Positions 8,549 to 16,972 of a DNA stretch of 64,000 nt are shown piece by piece (position 1 is the first letter of the stretch; every line of letters begins with the position of its first letter). A program made the position numbers and the translations under genes. The notes under the pieces are model-generated. The model worked only from the letters and a program-made list of their open reading frames with translations. It made no database searches and had not been told where the DNA came from. The DNA lies in the NCBI GenBank assembly GCA_963804865.1, contig CAWDSH010000026.1, positions 62,001 through 126,000 of the forward strand, read 5' to 3'. The stretch is from CAVVEQ01 sp963804865. GTDB lineage: Bacteria > Chloroflexota > Anaerolineae > Anaerolineales > Anaerolineaceae.

Positions 8549-9973
8549 ATGCCGCAACCAACCATCAGCCTGCTCGACCCCGACCTGATCGCCCAGATCC
8601 TGGATGAAGCTTTCCAGCTCATCTCTGAGATCGGCGTGCGCGTTTCGGATGCTGAAGCGCGCAGTTTGTTGGAACAAGCAGGGGCAGGTATCAAGGATGA
8701 CGTGGTTCATATTCCCGAGCAGATCGTGCGCAAGATGCTCAATACTGTCCCGACATCTTTTTCACTTTACGACCGCCAAGGACAGGCGGTTGTGCATTAC
8801 TCGCCGCGCAACGAGGTTCACTTTGATCCAGGCTCCTGCGCGGTTCATATCCTCGACCCGGAAACGCAGGAGCACCGCCCAGCCCAGACGGCTGACCTTG
8901 TGCGGTTGGTGCAGGTGACGGAAATGCTGCCGCAATTCGCTGCCCAATCCACCGCCGTGGTCTGCCATGATGCGCCCGAGATCATCGGAGATATTCATCG
9001 CCTGCATGTCGTTTTGCTGCATTCCAACAAGCCCATCGTCACCGGTGCATTTTCACCGCGCAACCTGCAAGCCATGATCGAACTGCTGGCGGCGGATGCC
9101 GGCAGCCTGAAAAACTTTCGTGAAAGACCTCGCGCCGTGTTTGATGTTTGCCCTTCCCCTCCGCTGCACTGGACCGACTTCGCCTGCCGCTGCCTGATCG
9201 AGCTTGGGCGCGCGGGCATCCCGGTGGAGATGGTTTCCATGCCGCTGGCAGGCGCCACCGCGCCGGTGACCCTGGCGGGCTCGTTGGCACAACACGCCGC
9301 CGAATGCCTCTCCGGCCTGACCATTCACCAGCTGGCGGCGCCGAAAGCGCCAATCGTCTGGGGCGGCGCGCCGGCCATTTTCGATATGCGCAATGGCACC
9401 ACGCCAATGGGTGCCATCGAAACCGCCATGCTGGACGCTGCTTATGCCCAGCTCGGAAAATCACTGGATCTGCCCACCCACGGTTACCTGGGTGCCAGCG
9501 ATGCCAAGCTGATGGATGCACAAGCTGGGCTTGAAAGTGGGATGACAGCATTGATCGGAGCGCTGGCAGGTATCAACATGATCTCCGGGGCGGGCATGCT
9601 GGATTTCCTCAACTGCCAGAGCGCCGAAAAGCTGGTGCTGGATGCGGAAGGTATCGCCATGGCGCAGCGCTTGCTGAAGGGTATCGGCGCGCCCACTGAA
9701 ACGCTCGCCCTGGATATGTTCCGTCAGCTCGGGTTGAGCGGGGAATTCCTCAAGCTGAAGGAGACACGGGCGCTTTTCAAGGCCGAGCAGCACCTGCCTT
9801 CGGCTGTTATTGATCGCGGTTCGCTGCGTGCCTGGCAGGAAGGCGGCAGAGGGGATGCGTTTTCAAGAGCGCGTTCGAGGGTTAATGAGCTGACAGCGGG
9901 ATACAGCAAACCGGAAATTCCGGATGAAATCATCCTTGAATTCGACCGGATCATGGAGAAGGCAAAGCATTAG
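8549..9973 (+). CDS. Second MttB-family corrinoid methyltransferase
   Basis: A 474-residue MttB-superfamily protein, paralogous to the one at 6283-7737 but clearly diverged. It has SEIGVRVSDAEARSLLEQAG, SCAVHILDPET, a central PLAGATAPVTLAGSLAQHAA, VWGGAPAIFDMR and the GAGMLDFLNCQSAEKLVLD block near residue 350. The frame is open upstream to 8471, but that part overlaps the nucleotidyltransferase gene; the ATG at 8549 gives a family-like N-terminus (ISLLDPDLIAQILDEAF). No amber codon interrupts it. It probably demethylates a different substrate and shares the local corrinoid protein. Confidence 0.9.
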   Translation: MPQPTISLLDPDLIAQILDEAFQLISEIGVRVSDAEARSLLEQAGAGIKDDVVHIPEQIVRKMLNTVPTSFSLYDRQGQAVVHYSPRNEVHFDPGSCAVHILDPETQEHRPAQTADLVRLVQVTEMLPQFAAQSTAVVCHDAPEIIGDIHRLHVVLLHSNKPIVTGAFSPRNLQAMIELLAADAGSLKNFRERPRAVFDVCPSPPLHWTDFACRCLIELGRAGIPVEMVSMPLAGATAPVTLAGSLAQHAAECLSGLTIHQLAAPKAPIVWGGAPAIFDMRNGTTPMGAIETAMLDAAYAQLGKSLDLPTHGYLGASDAKLMDAQAGLESGMTALIGALAGINMISGAGMLDFLNCQSAEKLVLDAEGIAMAQRLLKGIGAPTETLALDMFRQLGLSGEFLKLKETRALFKAEQHLPSAVIDRGSLRAWQEGGRGDAFSRARSRVNELTAGYSKPEIPDEIILEFDRIMEKAKH

Positions 9974-9995
9974 TGACCTTTTCCAATTCCATTGT

Positions 9996-10001
9996 TATAA
10001 T
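9996..10001 (+). promoter_or_regulatory. -10 box TATAAT upstream of the DUF362 gene
   Basis: A TATAAT hexamer lies 65 bp upstream of the DUF362-ferredoxin start, in the gap after the second MttB-like gene. This suggests separate transcription of the DUF362 and acetyltransferase pair. Confidence 0.35.
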
Positions 10002-10060
10002 CGATCGTCTTTTATCTTGTAATAAAGTGGTTCTTTTATTCCATATTAGAGGTGCTCACC

Positions 10061-11182
10061 GTGGATCCATCACTCGTCACTGTAACCCCCTGTCCTGCTT
10101 ACGACTTCAATTCTGTTCGAACCGCGCTGCGTGAATGCCTGGCCCCGCTGGGCGGCATGCAGCGTTTCGTACGACCCGGCATGCGGGTGCTGCTCAAGCC
10201 AAACCTGCTGACCGCCACTCCGATAGAGAAAGGCGTGACCACGCACCCGGCGATCGTTGAGGCGGTCGGCGAGCTGGTAAAGTCAGCCGGCGGCGAGGTC
10301 TGGATTGGCGATTCGCCCGCGGCAGCCTTGAATGAGGGCTATGACGTCTGGCAGATCAGCGGTATGCAGACGGTTGCAGAAAAGCTGGGCGCCCGCCTCC
10401 TGCAATTCGAAGGGGCAGTTAAAAAGAATTTAAACAATCATGATTATTTCATCGCCCGTCCGGTGCTGGATGCGGACCTTATCATCAACCTGCCCAAACT
10501 CAAAACGCACACGCTGACGCTTTACACCGGCGCGGTCAAGAACCTCTTCGGGGTGATCACCGGCGGGCGCAAGCGCGAGCTGCACGTCCGTGCACCGGGA
10601 GTCACCGATTTCAGCAAAATCCTGGTGGATATCCTCGAGCTGGTGAAACCGCAGCTCAACATCATGGATGGCGTCCTCGGGCTGGAGGGTTACGGCCCCG
10701 GCACTGGCGGCATGCCGCACCAATACAAGATCATGGCTGCATCCACGGACGCGGTCGCGCTGGACAGCGTGCTTTCACGCGCCATGGGATTCAAAATCGG
10801 CGAAGTGCTGCACCTGGCACAGGCGGAGAACCATGGACTTGGCGCACACCAACCTGAAAACATCCGGGTGGAAGCCCAGCCTGAAACACTGAATTTCGGA
10901 AAATTATCCTTACCCAAGGGACTCCGCTTGCTGGACGTGCCTTCCTGGCTGAGCGCGCCGCTGCAGGGGCAGATCAAGCTGACCCCGCGGATCGATGCTT
11001 CCAAATGCACCGGTTGCGGCACTTGCGCGGATGCCTGCCCGGTGGACGTGATCACCAAGGCACAGCCTGCCCAATTCGAACTCAGCCGCTGCATCGGCTG
11101 CATGTGCTGCGTGGAGGTTTGCCCCCAATCTGCGCTTTCACCCCACCGCAACTGGCTGGCTAAACTGGTGGGAGTGAAATAA
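10061..11182 (+). CDS. DUF362 domain protein with C-terminal 2x[4Fe-4S] ferredoxin domain
   Basis: Residues 1-300 are DUF362, with VLLKPNLLTATPIEKGVTTH near the N-terminus, WIGDSPAA, INLPKLKTH and AVKNLFGVITGGRK. Residues 316-360 hold two cluster motifs, CTGCGTCADACP (from residue 316) and CIGCMCCVEVCP (from residue 344). DUF362-ferredoxins are cytoplasmic iron-sulfur proteins of uncertain function. A GTG at 10052 is also possible, but AGAGG at 10048-10052 is well spaced for the GTG at 10061. The gene follows the MttB cluster, so a redox role in corrinoid reactivation is conceivable, though not shown. Confidence 0.88.
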   Translation: MDPSLVTVTPCPAYDFNSVRTALRECLAPLGGMQRFVRPGMRVLLKPNLLTATPIEKGVTTHPAIVEAVGELVKSAGGEVWIGDSPAAALNEGYDVWQISGMQTVAEKLGARLLQFEGAVKKNLNNHDYFIARPVLDADLIINLPKLKTHTLTLYTGAVKNLFGVITGGRKRELHVRAPGVTDFSKILVDILELVKPQLNIMDGVLGLEGYGPGTGGMPHQYKIMAASTDAVALDSVLSRAMGFKIGEVLHLAQAENHGLGAHQPENIRVEAQPETLNFGKLSLPKGLRLLDVPSWLSAPLQGQIKLTPRIDASKCTGCGTCADACPVDVITKAQPAQFELSRCIGCMCCVEVCPQSALSPHRNWLAKLVGVK

Positions 11183-11192
11183 AAGGAACAAG

Positions 11193-11645
11193 ATGAAAAC
11201 AAATTTGGATACCAGCGGTGAGTCAGAAGTGATCATCCTGCCGATGACCATTGAAGATTACGAGGAAGTCATCGCGCTGTGGAAAGCATCGCCGGGCATC
11301 GGTTTGAGCGACGCGGATTCACGCGATAAGATCGGTCATTACCTGGAATCCAACCCGGGGATGAGCTTTGTTGCCCGTGATGGCGGGAAGCTGGTCGGCG
11401 CGGCGCTTTGCGGGCACGACGGGCGGCGCGGCTATCTGCATCATCTGGCTGTGCATCCGGATCACCGCAAATCCGGCACCGGTCGCCTTCTTTCTGAGCG
11501 CTGCCTGACTGCGTTGAAAGCTGATGGCATCACCCGATGTCATATCTTTGTTTATGCCAACAATCCCGGCGGGCTGGCGTTCTGGAACAAACTGGGGTGG
11601 TACGAGCGCACCGAGCTGAAATTGATGTCGTTCGATATCAAATGA
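11193..11645 (+). CDS. GNAT-family N-acetyltransferase
   Basis: A 150-residue GNAT protein. Motif A is LAVHPDHRKSGTGRLLSERC, the R/Q-x-x-G-x-G/A acetyl-CoA pyrophosphate loop. Motif B is HIFVYANNPGGLAFWNKLGW. The N-terminal IEDYEEVIALWKASPGIGLS segment is typical of the COG0456 subgroup. It starts 10 bp after the DUF362 stop with AAGGAA upstream, so the two are co-transcribed. Substrate unknown. Confidence 0.88.
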   Translation: MKTNLDTSGESEVIILPMTIEDYEEVIALWKASPGIGLSDADSRDKIGHYLESNPGMSFVARDGGKLVGAALCGHDGRRGYLHHLAVHPDHRKSGTGRLLSERCLTALKADGITRCHIFVYANNPGGLAFWNKLGWYERTELKLMSFDIK

Positions 11646-11669
11646 AAGATCCGATCAATTGAAATTAAT

Positions 11670-12089
11670 TTAACGCGGCAGGTTCTTCGCCAGCTCGTTG
11701 AGCGCGATTTCCTCTTCGCTTTCCGGAACAACTGTAACTATCATGCGGGATTGTTTTCCCCTCTTCATGTCGACATGGATAAAGGTGATGAAACCTTCCA
11801 CCACGGTTTCGCCCTTGACCTCGGATTTGATATGAGCCACCAGCGAAGTCGTCCCGGCATGGGCGATGCAGCTGGTGAAGCAGATCAGGTCGCCGCGCTG
11901 CACCGGGCGGCTGAAGCGCATGCCGTGGATCTTTAAGCAGACGACGTTCTCCGGCTTGGTCAGGCTGGCTGCGGCTACGAATCCCGATTCAACGAACCAT
12001 TCCGCCGTGCGCCCGGCATACAGCGTGCCGTGGTGATTCAGATCCTCGCTTTTGACCAGATGGTGAGTGCTATAGCTTGTCAGACTCAT
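11670..12089 (-). CDS. Hotdog-fold acyl-CoA thioesterase
   Basis: A 139-residue single hotdog domain of the acyl-CoA hydrolase (YciA/BACH-like) type. NHHGTLYAGRTAEWFVESG is the characteristic N-terminal loop and central helix, followed by GMRFSRPVQRGDLICFTSCI. Such enzymes hydrolyse acyl-CoA thioesters in the cytoplasm. The gene overlaps the end of the upstream MFS gene by 4 bp, showing translational coupling. Confidence 0.8.
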   Translation of the reverse strand: MSLTSYSTHHLVKSEDLNHHGTLYAGRTAEWFVESGFVAAASLTKPENVVCLKIHGMRFSRPVQRGDLICFTSCIAHAGTTSLVAHIKSEVKGETVVEGFITFIHVDMKRGKQSRMIVTVVPESEEEIALNELAKNLPR

Positions 12090-13306
12090 GGGACCTCGCT
12101 CTCCAAATTCGTCTCATTGATTTTATCCCTTCCTGCACCTGCTGCGCGCACAAACACCCAGCCCAACAGGCAGCTTGCCAGCATGAATACGTAGAACCAG
12201 TAAGCCCCCAGCGTATCGAATACCAGCCCATTCAACGGCGACGCGGCGGAATCCACCAGGGCTTTTAGGGTCATGGTCAACAATGCCAGCGCGGTCGCGG
12301 TCTGGTGCGGCAGGGTATTCCTGGTGATATATCCAACAATGCCGACCGTGAAGAAACTATAAGCCACCCCACCGATCACGCGCGAAATCAGGATGCTGGC
12401 AATGGAGGGATGGATGACGACAATCAATACAGCCACTGCCTTGACCCATAACCATGCTTCCAGCAGCTTTCCGCTTCCCATTCGGCGGTTCAACCCGTCA
12501 GCCCAGGGCATGACGAACAATTCGATCACCGCTCCCAGTGTGCTGGCCAGACCGATCAGCGTTGCCCCCGCACCCAGTTGTTTCATGTAAATGGATTCGA
12601 AATTCTGCAATCCATTCAGTGTCAACCAGGTTATTCCCAACGCCAATACCATCCAGAAAATCGCCGGCTGCTTCAGGAATTCGATAGATTGAGAGAACCT
12701 TGATTTTTCTTGTGAGGACTGCGTGGCGCGATGAACATAAGGAACCTGCAAGCCTGCCAACAATAGAATGCTGACCAGCATCCCAATGGCGTAAGCGAAA
12801 AAAATGGAATGGATCGAAGTGCGCTCAACGATCGCCCCAGCTGCCAGTGCCAGCGCTGCCCAACCCAGTGATCCCCAGGCCCGCACGCTGCCAAATCCGG
12901 CTCCGGTCGTCTTTTCCAGGATGCGCACGGTCATCAGGTCCATGATGGTGGTTAAGCCCGCGCCGGCAAGGCAGGTGACGATAAAAACAAAAACCAACGA
13001 CAGGAAAGTGCGCTGGCTGCTGAACCACAAGAACCCGGCAGCTGATAACACGCAAATCAATTGCAGAACCCTTCGCTGGCGCACTCCGGTTCCACTCAAC
13101 CTCGCCCAGATGGGCGCTGCAAGCATGGCTGCGAGAGCTCCACAGGTGAATACGATGCCAATCTGTGTTCCGGTCAATCCCTGCTGCTGTATGAATATGG
13201 GAGTGAAAGGCCAGATGAAGGCATAGCCGGCATAGACAAAGAAGTAAAGCAGCCTCAACCGTAAGAGCTGCCCCTTTAACCTTGGCTGCGTCATTGAGAT
13301 GGACAT
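12086..13306 (-). CDS. MFS transporter (LacY/MFS_1-like)
   Basis: A 406-residue, roughly 12-TM major facilitator. The N-terminal half has FFVYAGYAFIWPFTPIFIQQ and the loop motif IWARLSGTGVRQRR. The second half has GWADGL-like PWADGLNRRMGSGKLLEAW. This is the MFS_1_like/nucleoside-symporter-like branch. Substrate is unknown. A short intergenic region to the divergent VOC gene contains the latter's promoter. The alternative start four codons downstream (MTQPRLKG) cannot be excluded, as neither has a clear Shine-Dalgarno. Confidence 0.85.
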   Translation of the reverse strand: MSISMTQPRLKGQLLRLRLLYFFVYAGYAFIWPFTPIFIQQQGLTGTQIGIVFTCGALAAMLAAPIWARLSGTGVRQRRVLQLICVLSAAGFLWFSSQRTFLSLVFVFIVTCLAGAGLTTIMDLMTVRILEKTTGAGFGSVRAWGSLGWAALALAAGAIVERTSIHSIFFAYAIGMLVSILLLAGLQVPYVHRATQSSQEKSRFSQSIEFLKQPAIFWMVLALGITWLTLNGLQNFESIYMKQLGAGATLIGLASTLGAVIELFVMPWADGLNRRMGSGKLLEAWLWVKAVAVLIVVIHPSIASILISRVIGGVAYSFFTVGIVGYITRNTLPHQTATALALLTMTLKALVDSAASPLNGLVFDTLGAYWFYVFMLASCLLGWVFVRAAGAGRDKINETNLESEVP

Positions 13307-13380
13307 AACGTTCTAATTTTCTCACAAATTATAAGAGCCCAGACTTCCTACGCCTTTGCTGACATACACGATGGCTGGGC

Positions 13381-13386
13381 TATAAT
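13381..13386 (+). promoter_or_regulatory. -10 box TATAAT for the VOC gene
   Basis: A TATAAT hexamer lies 32 bp upstream of the VOC-family ATG. A weak TTGCTG at 13356-13361 sits 19 bp before it. Confidence 0.4.
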
Positions 13387-13418
13387 CAACACATCATTAT
13401 CGATTTACGAAAAACACC

Positions 13419-14276
13419 ATGAGAAAAACCCCTTTCCCATCCACACATATTGGCGCAGTCCACCTGATCACTGCCAACATGGCGCAACAGGTGCTGTTCT
13501 ATACCTCCGGTATTGGCTTGAAGCTTCTCAGGCAGGAGGAAAAAACCGCCGTGCTGGGCGCAAATCCGGATCAGCCGCTGCTCACCCTCACATGGAACCC
13601 TGCTGCGCGGCGTCAGCGCGGCACAACCGGGCTTTATCATATGGCAATCCGCGTGCCTGACCGCTTCGAGCTGGCACGCACCCTGGCCCACCTGGCGCAG
13701 GCCGGCGCGGAGTTCGAGGGCGTGGCCGATCACCTGGTGAGCGAATCGTTCTACCTCAAGGACTTCGATGGCAACGGTATCGAGATCTACCGCGACCGCC
13801 TTCCCGATGAGTGGCCGCGCGATTCGCTCGGTCAACTCAAGATGGATACAAAACCACTGGATATCGACAATCTTATTGGTGAATTGGTGGACAAACCTTC
13901 CAACTGGGAGGGAATCCACCCAAAGACCGATATGGGGCACGTCCACCTGTACGTCAGCACCCTGGGAGATGCCCAGCGTTTTTACACCGAGATCATCGGG
14001 CTGGAGCTGATGCAGAAGCTGGATACCACCGCCGCCTTCCTCTCCGCCAATGGCTATCATCACCATGTGGCGATCAACACCTGGCTGGGTGAAGGCTCGC
14101 CCGCCCCGGATGCGGATGCCAGCGGCTTGCGCTGGTTCGAGCTGGTGCAGCCGGATCAGAACGCCCTGGATGCGATCAAATCACGCGCCAAGGCTGCCGG
14201 GGTGAAAACCAAAAAGCAGGATGGGGGTGTCCTTCTGAGAGACCCATCCGGCAATGGAATTCTCATCAGGATCTGA
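13419..14276 (+). CDS. Two-domain VOC protein, CatE-like extradiol dioxygenase/glyoxalase family
   Basis: A 285-residue protein with two vicinal oxygen chelate units. The first (residues 5-130) has IGAVHLITANMAQQVLFYT and ends in FYLKDFDGNGIEIYRDRL. The second (residues about 165-285) begins MGHVHLYVSTLGDAQRFYTE and ends in LLRDPSGNGILIRI. Metal ligands expected for CatE-type proteins are present: His in VHL, His in HHHVAIN and Glu in GNGIEIY. It likely acts on an aromatic diol or is a relative with another substrate. It is followed directly by a strong terminator, so it is monocistronic. Confidence 0.85.
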   Translation: MRKTPFPSTHIGAVHLITANMAQQVLFYTSGIGLKLLRQEEKTAVLGANPDQPLLTLTWNPAARRQRGTTGLYHMAIRVPDRFELARTLAHLAQAGAEFEGVADHLVSESFYLKDFDGNGIEIYRDRLPDEWPRDSLGQLKMDTKPLDIDNLIGELVDKPSNWEGIHPKTDMGHVHLYVSTLGDAQRFYTEIIGLELMQKLDTTAAFLSANGYHHHVAINTWLGEGSPAPDADASGLRWFELVQPDQNALDAIKSRAKAAGVKTKKQDGGVLLRDPSGNGILIRI

Positions 14277-14280
14277 ATCA

Positions 14281-14305
14281 AAAACGCCCCTAAAGGGGCG
14301 TTTTT
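14281..14305 (+). terminator. Rho-independent terminator after the VOC gene
   Basis: The stem AACGCCCC/GGGGCGTT with a TAAA loop is preceded by As and followed by a T5 run, starting 5 bp after the stop codon. The flanking A and T runs would allow it to act in both directions, also ending the minus-strand gene at 14318. Confidence 0.9.
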
Positions 14306-14317
14306 ATTATTGATATT

Positions 14318-15322
14318 CTATTTTACTGTTGGCAGGGCAATGCGCTTGTTGTTGAATTCCGGCAGCAATACCTTGATCGCATCCCATCCCGAAGCCACGA
14401 TGATGATCCCCAGCACGATGCGCATTGAGAAATTAATCCCGCCATCAAAAGGCATATTCAAGGCACCGTGAATGACGGTGACGTCAATGAGGGACGGGCC
14501 AAAGAGCATGGCAATCAAAATGCCAATGGTGAAGAATTCCACGGCAGCGAAGATCCAACGCATAGTGCTGCACCAGCTCCTTCGAACCAACAGGACAATA
14601 TCGACAACGATCTTGGCGCTCCAGGCTGCGGTCAGCCAGGGCAGGTACCGGAAGAAGGCGGATGCTAGCAACTGGATGGGCTTCACCCAGCCTATTCCAT
14701 CGCGATAAGAAGCGCCGATCCAACCTGAGAAGAAGTTGAACAGCACGATCACGGCGACGTTGAAAACGATATCCGCAACCAACCCCGCGGGCTCGATCGA
14801 ATCTTGAGGCTGCTGATCCTTCAGCGAGCGCGGGTCCCAGGCTGCTTTTTTACGGCCCAGGCCAGGCACGAACCATTCCAGTACAGCGAAGACCAGCACA
14901 ACGCTACCCACCGCGCTGAACACGGACTGCGCGAAATCCGCGAATTCTTCAATCGCGCCTTCAAAGAAGGTCGCGGCGGTCTGACCGGTCAGCCCGGTGA
15001 GCTGCACGATTAATCCGATGAGCCCCACCGACGCGATAAAGGCTACCACGATCTTGATCACCTGGATGAAGGTCGGGAAGAGACGCGGACCGATCAAGTA
15101 GCGCGGCTCCCCGTAGGAGGCAGCCACTGTTTGAGGATCACCGTGTTCCTTCAGGACGGCAACGATCATTTCCTCATCCACATCACGCTTTTCAGCAGCA
15201 GCCCTGCTTTCCAGGGTATCCTCAAGCAGAGAGCGGATCTCGACTTCGATATCACCGCGTTCCTTCTGCGGCAGGTTCTGCCCAACACGGGCAACATATG
15301 CATCGATCAAATTACTTTTCAT
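14318..15322 (-). CDS. HAAS-domain membrane protein paired with PadR regulator
   Basis: A 334-residue protein. Residues 1-75 are a HAAS-type cytoplasmic helical domain (NLIDAYVARVGQNLPQKER, then LEDTLESRA, then VLKEHGDPQTVAASYGEPRY). About seven hydrophobic segments follow. HAAS proteins are commonly encoded next to PadR regulators and are thought to be envelope-stress or PadR-controlled membrane proteins. Its start overlaps the PadR stop by 4 bp, so the two are translated together. Confidence 0.82.
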   Translation of the reverse strand: MKSNLIDAYVARVGQNLPQKERGDIEVEIRSLLEDTLESRAAAEKRDVDEEMIVAVLKEHGDPQTVAASYGEPRYLIGPRLFPTFIQVIKIVVAFIASVGLIGLIVQLTGLTGQTAATFFEGAIEEFADFAQSVFSAVGSVVLVFAVLEWFVPGLGRKKAAWDPRSLKDQQPQDSIEPAGLVADIVFNVAVIVLFNFFSGWIGASYRDGIGWVKPIQLLASAFFRYLPWLTAAWSAKIVVDIVLLVRRSWCSTMRWIFAAVEFFTIGILIAMLFGPSLIDVTVIHGALNMPFDGGINFSMRIVLGIIIVASGWDAIKVLLPEFNNKRIALPTVK

Positions 15323-15666
15323 TTCGACTTCCTTTCACTACCCAGGATCCCCTCCAGGGTCCCGGCAATCTTGTGCCATTCATCCTTGACTTTGGGAAGG
15401 ATGGCTTTTCCCTGCGGACTGATCACGTAGTACCGTCTCGGCCTGTCCGCCTCAACACGCCAGCTGGATTGCAGCAAACCCTGCGTTTCCATGCGGCGTA
15501 GCAGGGGATACAAAGTCCCCTGGTCGACCCCCAGCCCTTTTTCAGATAACAATCGCATCACTGAATAGCCATACTGCTCCACCTGGAGCTGGCTGAGCAC
15601 CGCCAGAACGATCACCCCCCGGCGAAGCTCAAGGATCAGGTTATCTAAAACTTGTTCATCTTCCAT
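15319..15666 (-). CDS. PadR-family transcriptional regulator
   Basis: A 115-residue winged-helix PadR protein. RRGVIVLAVLSQLQVEQYGY, then QGTLYPLLRRMETQGLLQSS, then RPRRYYVISPQGK are the three diagnostic blocks. A GTG two codons upstream is possible, but AGGAAAGG upstream fits the ATG at 15666 best. An inverted repeat covering a likely -10 box lies 30-50 bp upstream, consistent with autorepression. Confidence 0.92.
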   Translation of the reverse strand: MEDEQVLDNLILELRRGVIVLAVLSQLQVEQYGYSVMRLLSEKGLGVDQGTLYPLLRRMETQGLLQSSWRVEADRPRRYYVISPQGKAILPKVKDEWHKIAGTLEGILGSERKSK

Positions 15667-15695
15667 ACGCACCTTTCCTTTCGCTATTTTCTTTC

Positions 15696-15716
15696 ATACT
15701 GTATTATACACAGTAT
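15696..15716 (-). promoter_or_regulatory. Probable PadR operator over a -10 box
   Basis: ATACTGT at 15696-15702 and ACAGTAT at 15710-15716 are a perfect inverted repeat with a 7-bp spacer. On the minus strand a TATAAT lies inside it (15703-15708), about 37 bp upstream of the PadR start. Binding there would block the padR promoter. Confidence 0.6.
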
Positions 15717-15781
15717 ATTCTATTTTATGTATTATACAACTGTACTATTCTTGTTTAGGTATAATGGCTGATTTTCTCAAC

Positions 15782-15817
15782 AAAAAAAGACCGGACTTTA
15801 AGCTCTTGTCCGGTCTT
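15782..15817 (-). terminator. Rho-independent terminator for the minus-strand lipoprotein gene
   Basis: The 10-bp stem AAGACCGGAC/GTCCGGTCTT (15787-15796 and 15808-15817) is followed on the minus strand by a run of Ts (15782-15788). It lies about 70 bp after the stop of the gene at 15890. Confidence 0.8.
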
Positions 15818-15889
15818 GAAACTTTTTTACCAATCGCTGTATCTTGGTACAACCCTGCTGGATTCGCAAGGAGAAATGTTGTTCTTTAC

Positions 15890-16534
15890 CTAATCTGGAT
15901 TAACATAAAACACCATCAAAGCAGCCGGGAAGTCCTTGGTCTTGGGCCAGAATTGGATCACAATCCTGGACGCAGAATCTCCTTTCCCCTTGGTAAATGT
16001 CAGTATATAGGTGTCGTCTCCGCCCTTGGTCACATATTGCTGGGTTTGCGCCAGTTTGTAATCGTGTTCCTTCGTTGCTTCATCAATGTAATATTCTTCG
16101 ATATCGGCGTAGCGGGTATCGTCGGGAACCTGCAGGTATTCCCAATAATATGGCTCTGGTATGGCAAGATTTCTGGCCATACCTGCAGCAAAATCATCCC
16201 ATTCATCCGAGGTGACCACATCATCCGCCAAAAAGGTGGCGGATGGATACCAGAGTAAGCGCCAGCTCTCATAGGTATAAGATGAACTTGTGTCTTCAGT
16301 GGTTGTAAGGTAATCAATGGTCGGCTCTGCTGTGGGGATGGCTGCTTCTGCCAGCTCGGTCAATTCGACCTTCATCGCCTCACTGGTGGCTTCAACATTA
16401 GCTACGGCTTGGGCAGTAAGCTGGCTGACCAGAGCATCGTTGGTTGCCTGCAAAGATTTGTCAGAACCCGATTGGCAACCTGAAAGAACAGTAACAAGAA
16501 TTATTGCTAGTGACAACACCTTTGTGCACTTCAT
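15890..16534 (-). CDS. Putative lipoprotein of unknown function
   Basis: A 214-residue protein with a signal sequence and lipobox LSGC at about residues 17-20. An Ala/Glu-rich helical stretch (residues about 30-70) follows, then a globular acidic region rich in Tyr and Trp (ESWRLLWYPSATFLADD). No family recognised. AGGGAGG upstream of the ATG supports the start, and a terminator follows. An ORF on the other strand (15764-16258) is its shadow. Confidence 0.75.
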   Translation of the reverse strand: MKCTKVLSLAIILVTVLSGCQSGSDKSLQATNDALVSQLTAQAVANVEATSEAMKVELTELAEAAIPTAEPTIDYLTTTEDTSSSYTYESWRLLWYPSATFLADDVVTSDEWDDFAAGMARNLAIPEPYYWEYLQVPDDTRYADIEEYYIDEATKEHDYKLAQTQQYVTKGGDDTYILTFTKGKGDSASRIVIQFWPKTKDFPAALMVFYVNPD

Positions 16535-16972
16535 ATCCTACCTCCCTGTTTCTAAAGAATATTTATCATGATTCCTAATTTTATAACCACGAATCATTAT
16601 GAGCTCTCTTTTCCTCCTTATGGATTCGCTGCAACGAGGGGGTGATGTAAAATGATTTTTTGATTTCTAAAATGGCAAATTATAAATTGCCTATTGAATA
16701 ATTTATAATATACATTAAAATAATATTAATTTACAAGTGGTTTATTAAGGAAGAAACCGATTAATAATAAACCTCACAACATCGTAACCCACCGCTCCGC
16801 TGACATCCATGCGGAATCGCTAGAATCCATCGCTCCCCTGTTTACCAGATCTTACTTGTAAATTTTATATGGGGTTTGATGGATCTTATTTTTAATAGCT
16901 AAATTCAAGGATTTTCAGAGACCAAAAACGTCGATGGTGCAGAATTATTCTTTTCCATAGGAGGGTTGTATT
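16535..16972. other. AT-rich intergenic region without a recognisable gene
   Basis: This 438-bp stretch separates divergent genes and is markedly more AT-rich than its neighbours, including a long A/T stretch around 16660-16760. I see no ORF with a Shine-Dalgarno and no RNA gene. The only clear signal is AGGAGGG just before the ATG at 16973. It presumably holds the promoters of both flanking genes. Confidence 0.5.

Noticed and set aside
6283..9973. Pyrrolysine use in the MttB-family genes
   Set aside because: Neither frame has an internal amber codon, so these are non-pyrrolysine members and no Pyl machinery need be assumed.
15764..16258. ORF directly after a TATAAT on the plus strand
   Set aside because: It overlaps a terminator and the lipoprotein gene on the minus strand. 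The protein is not family-like.
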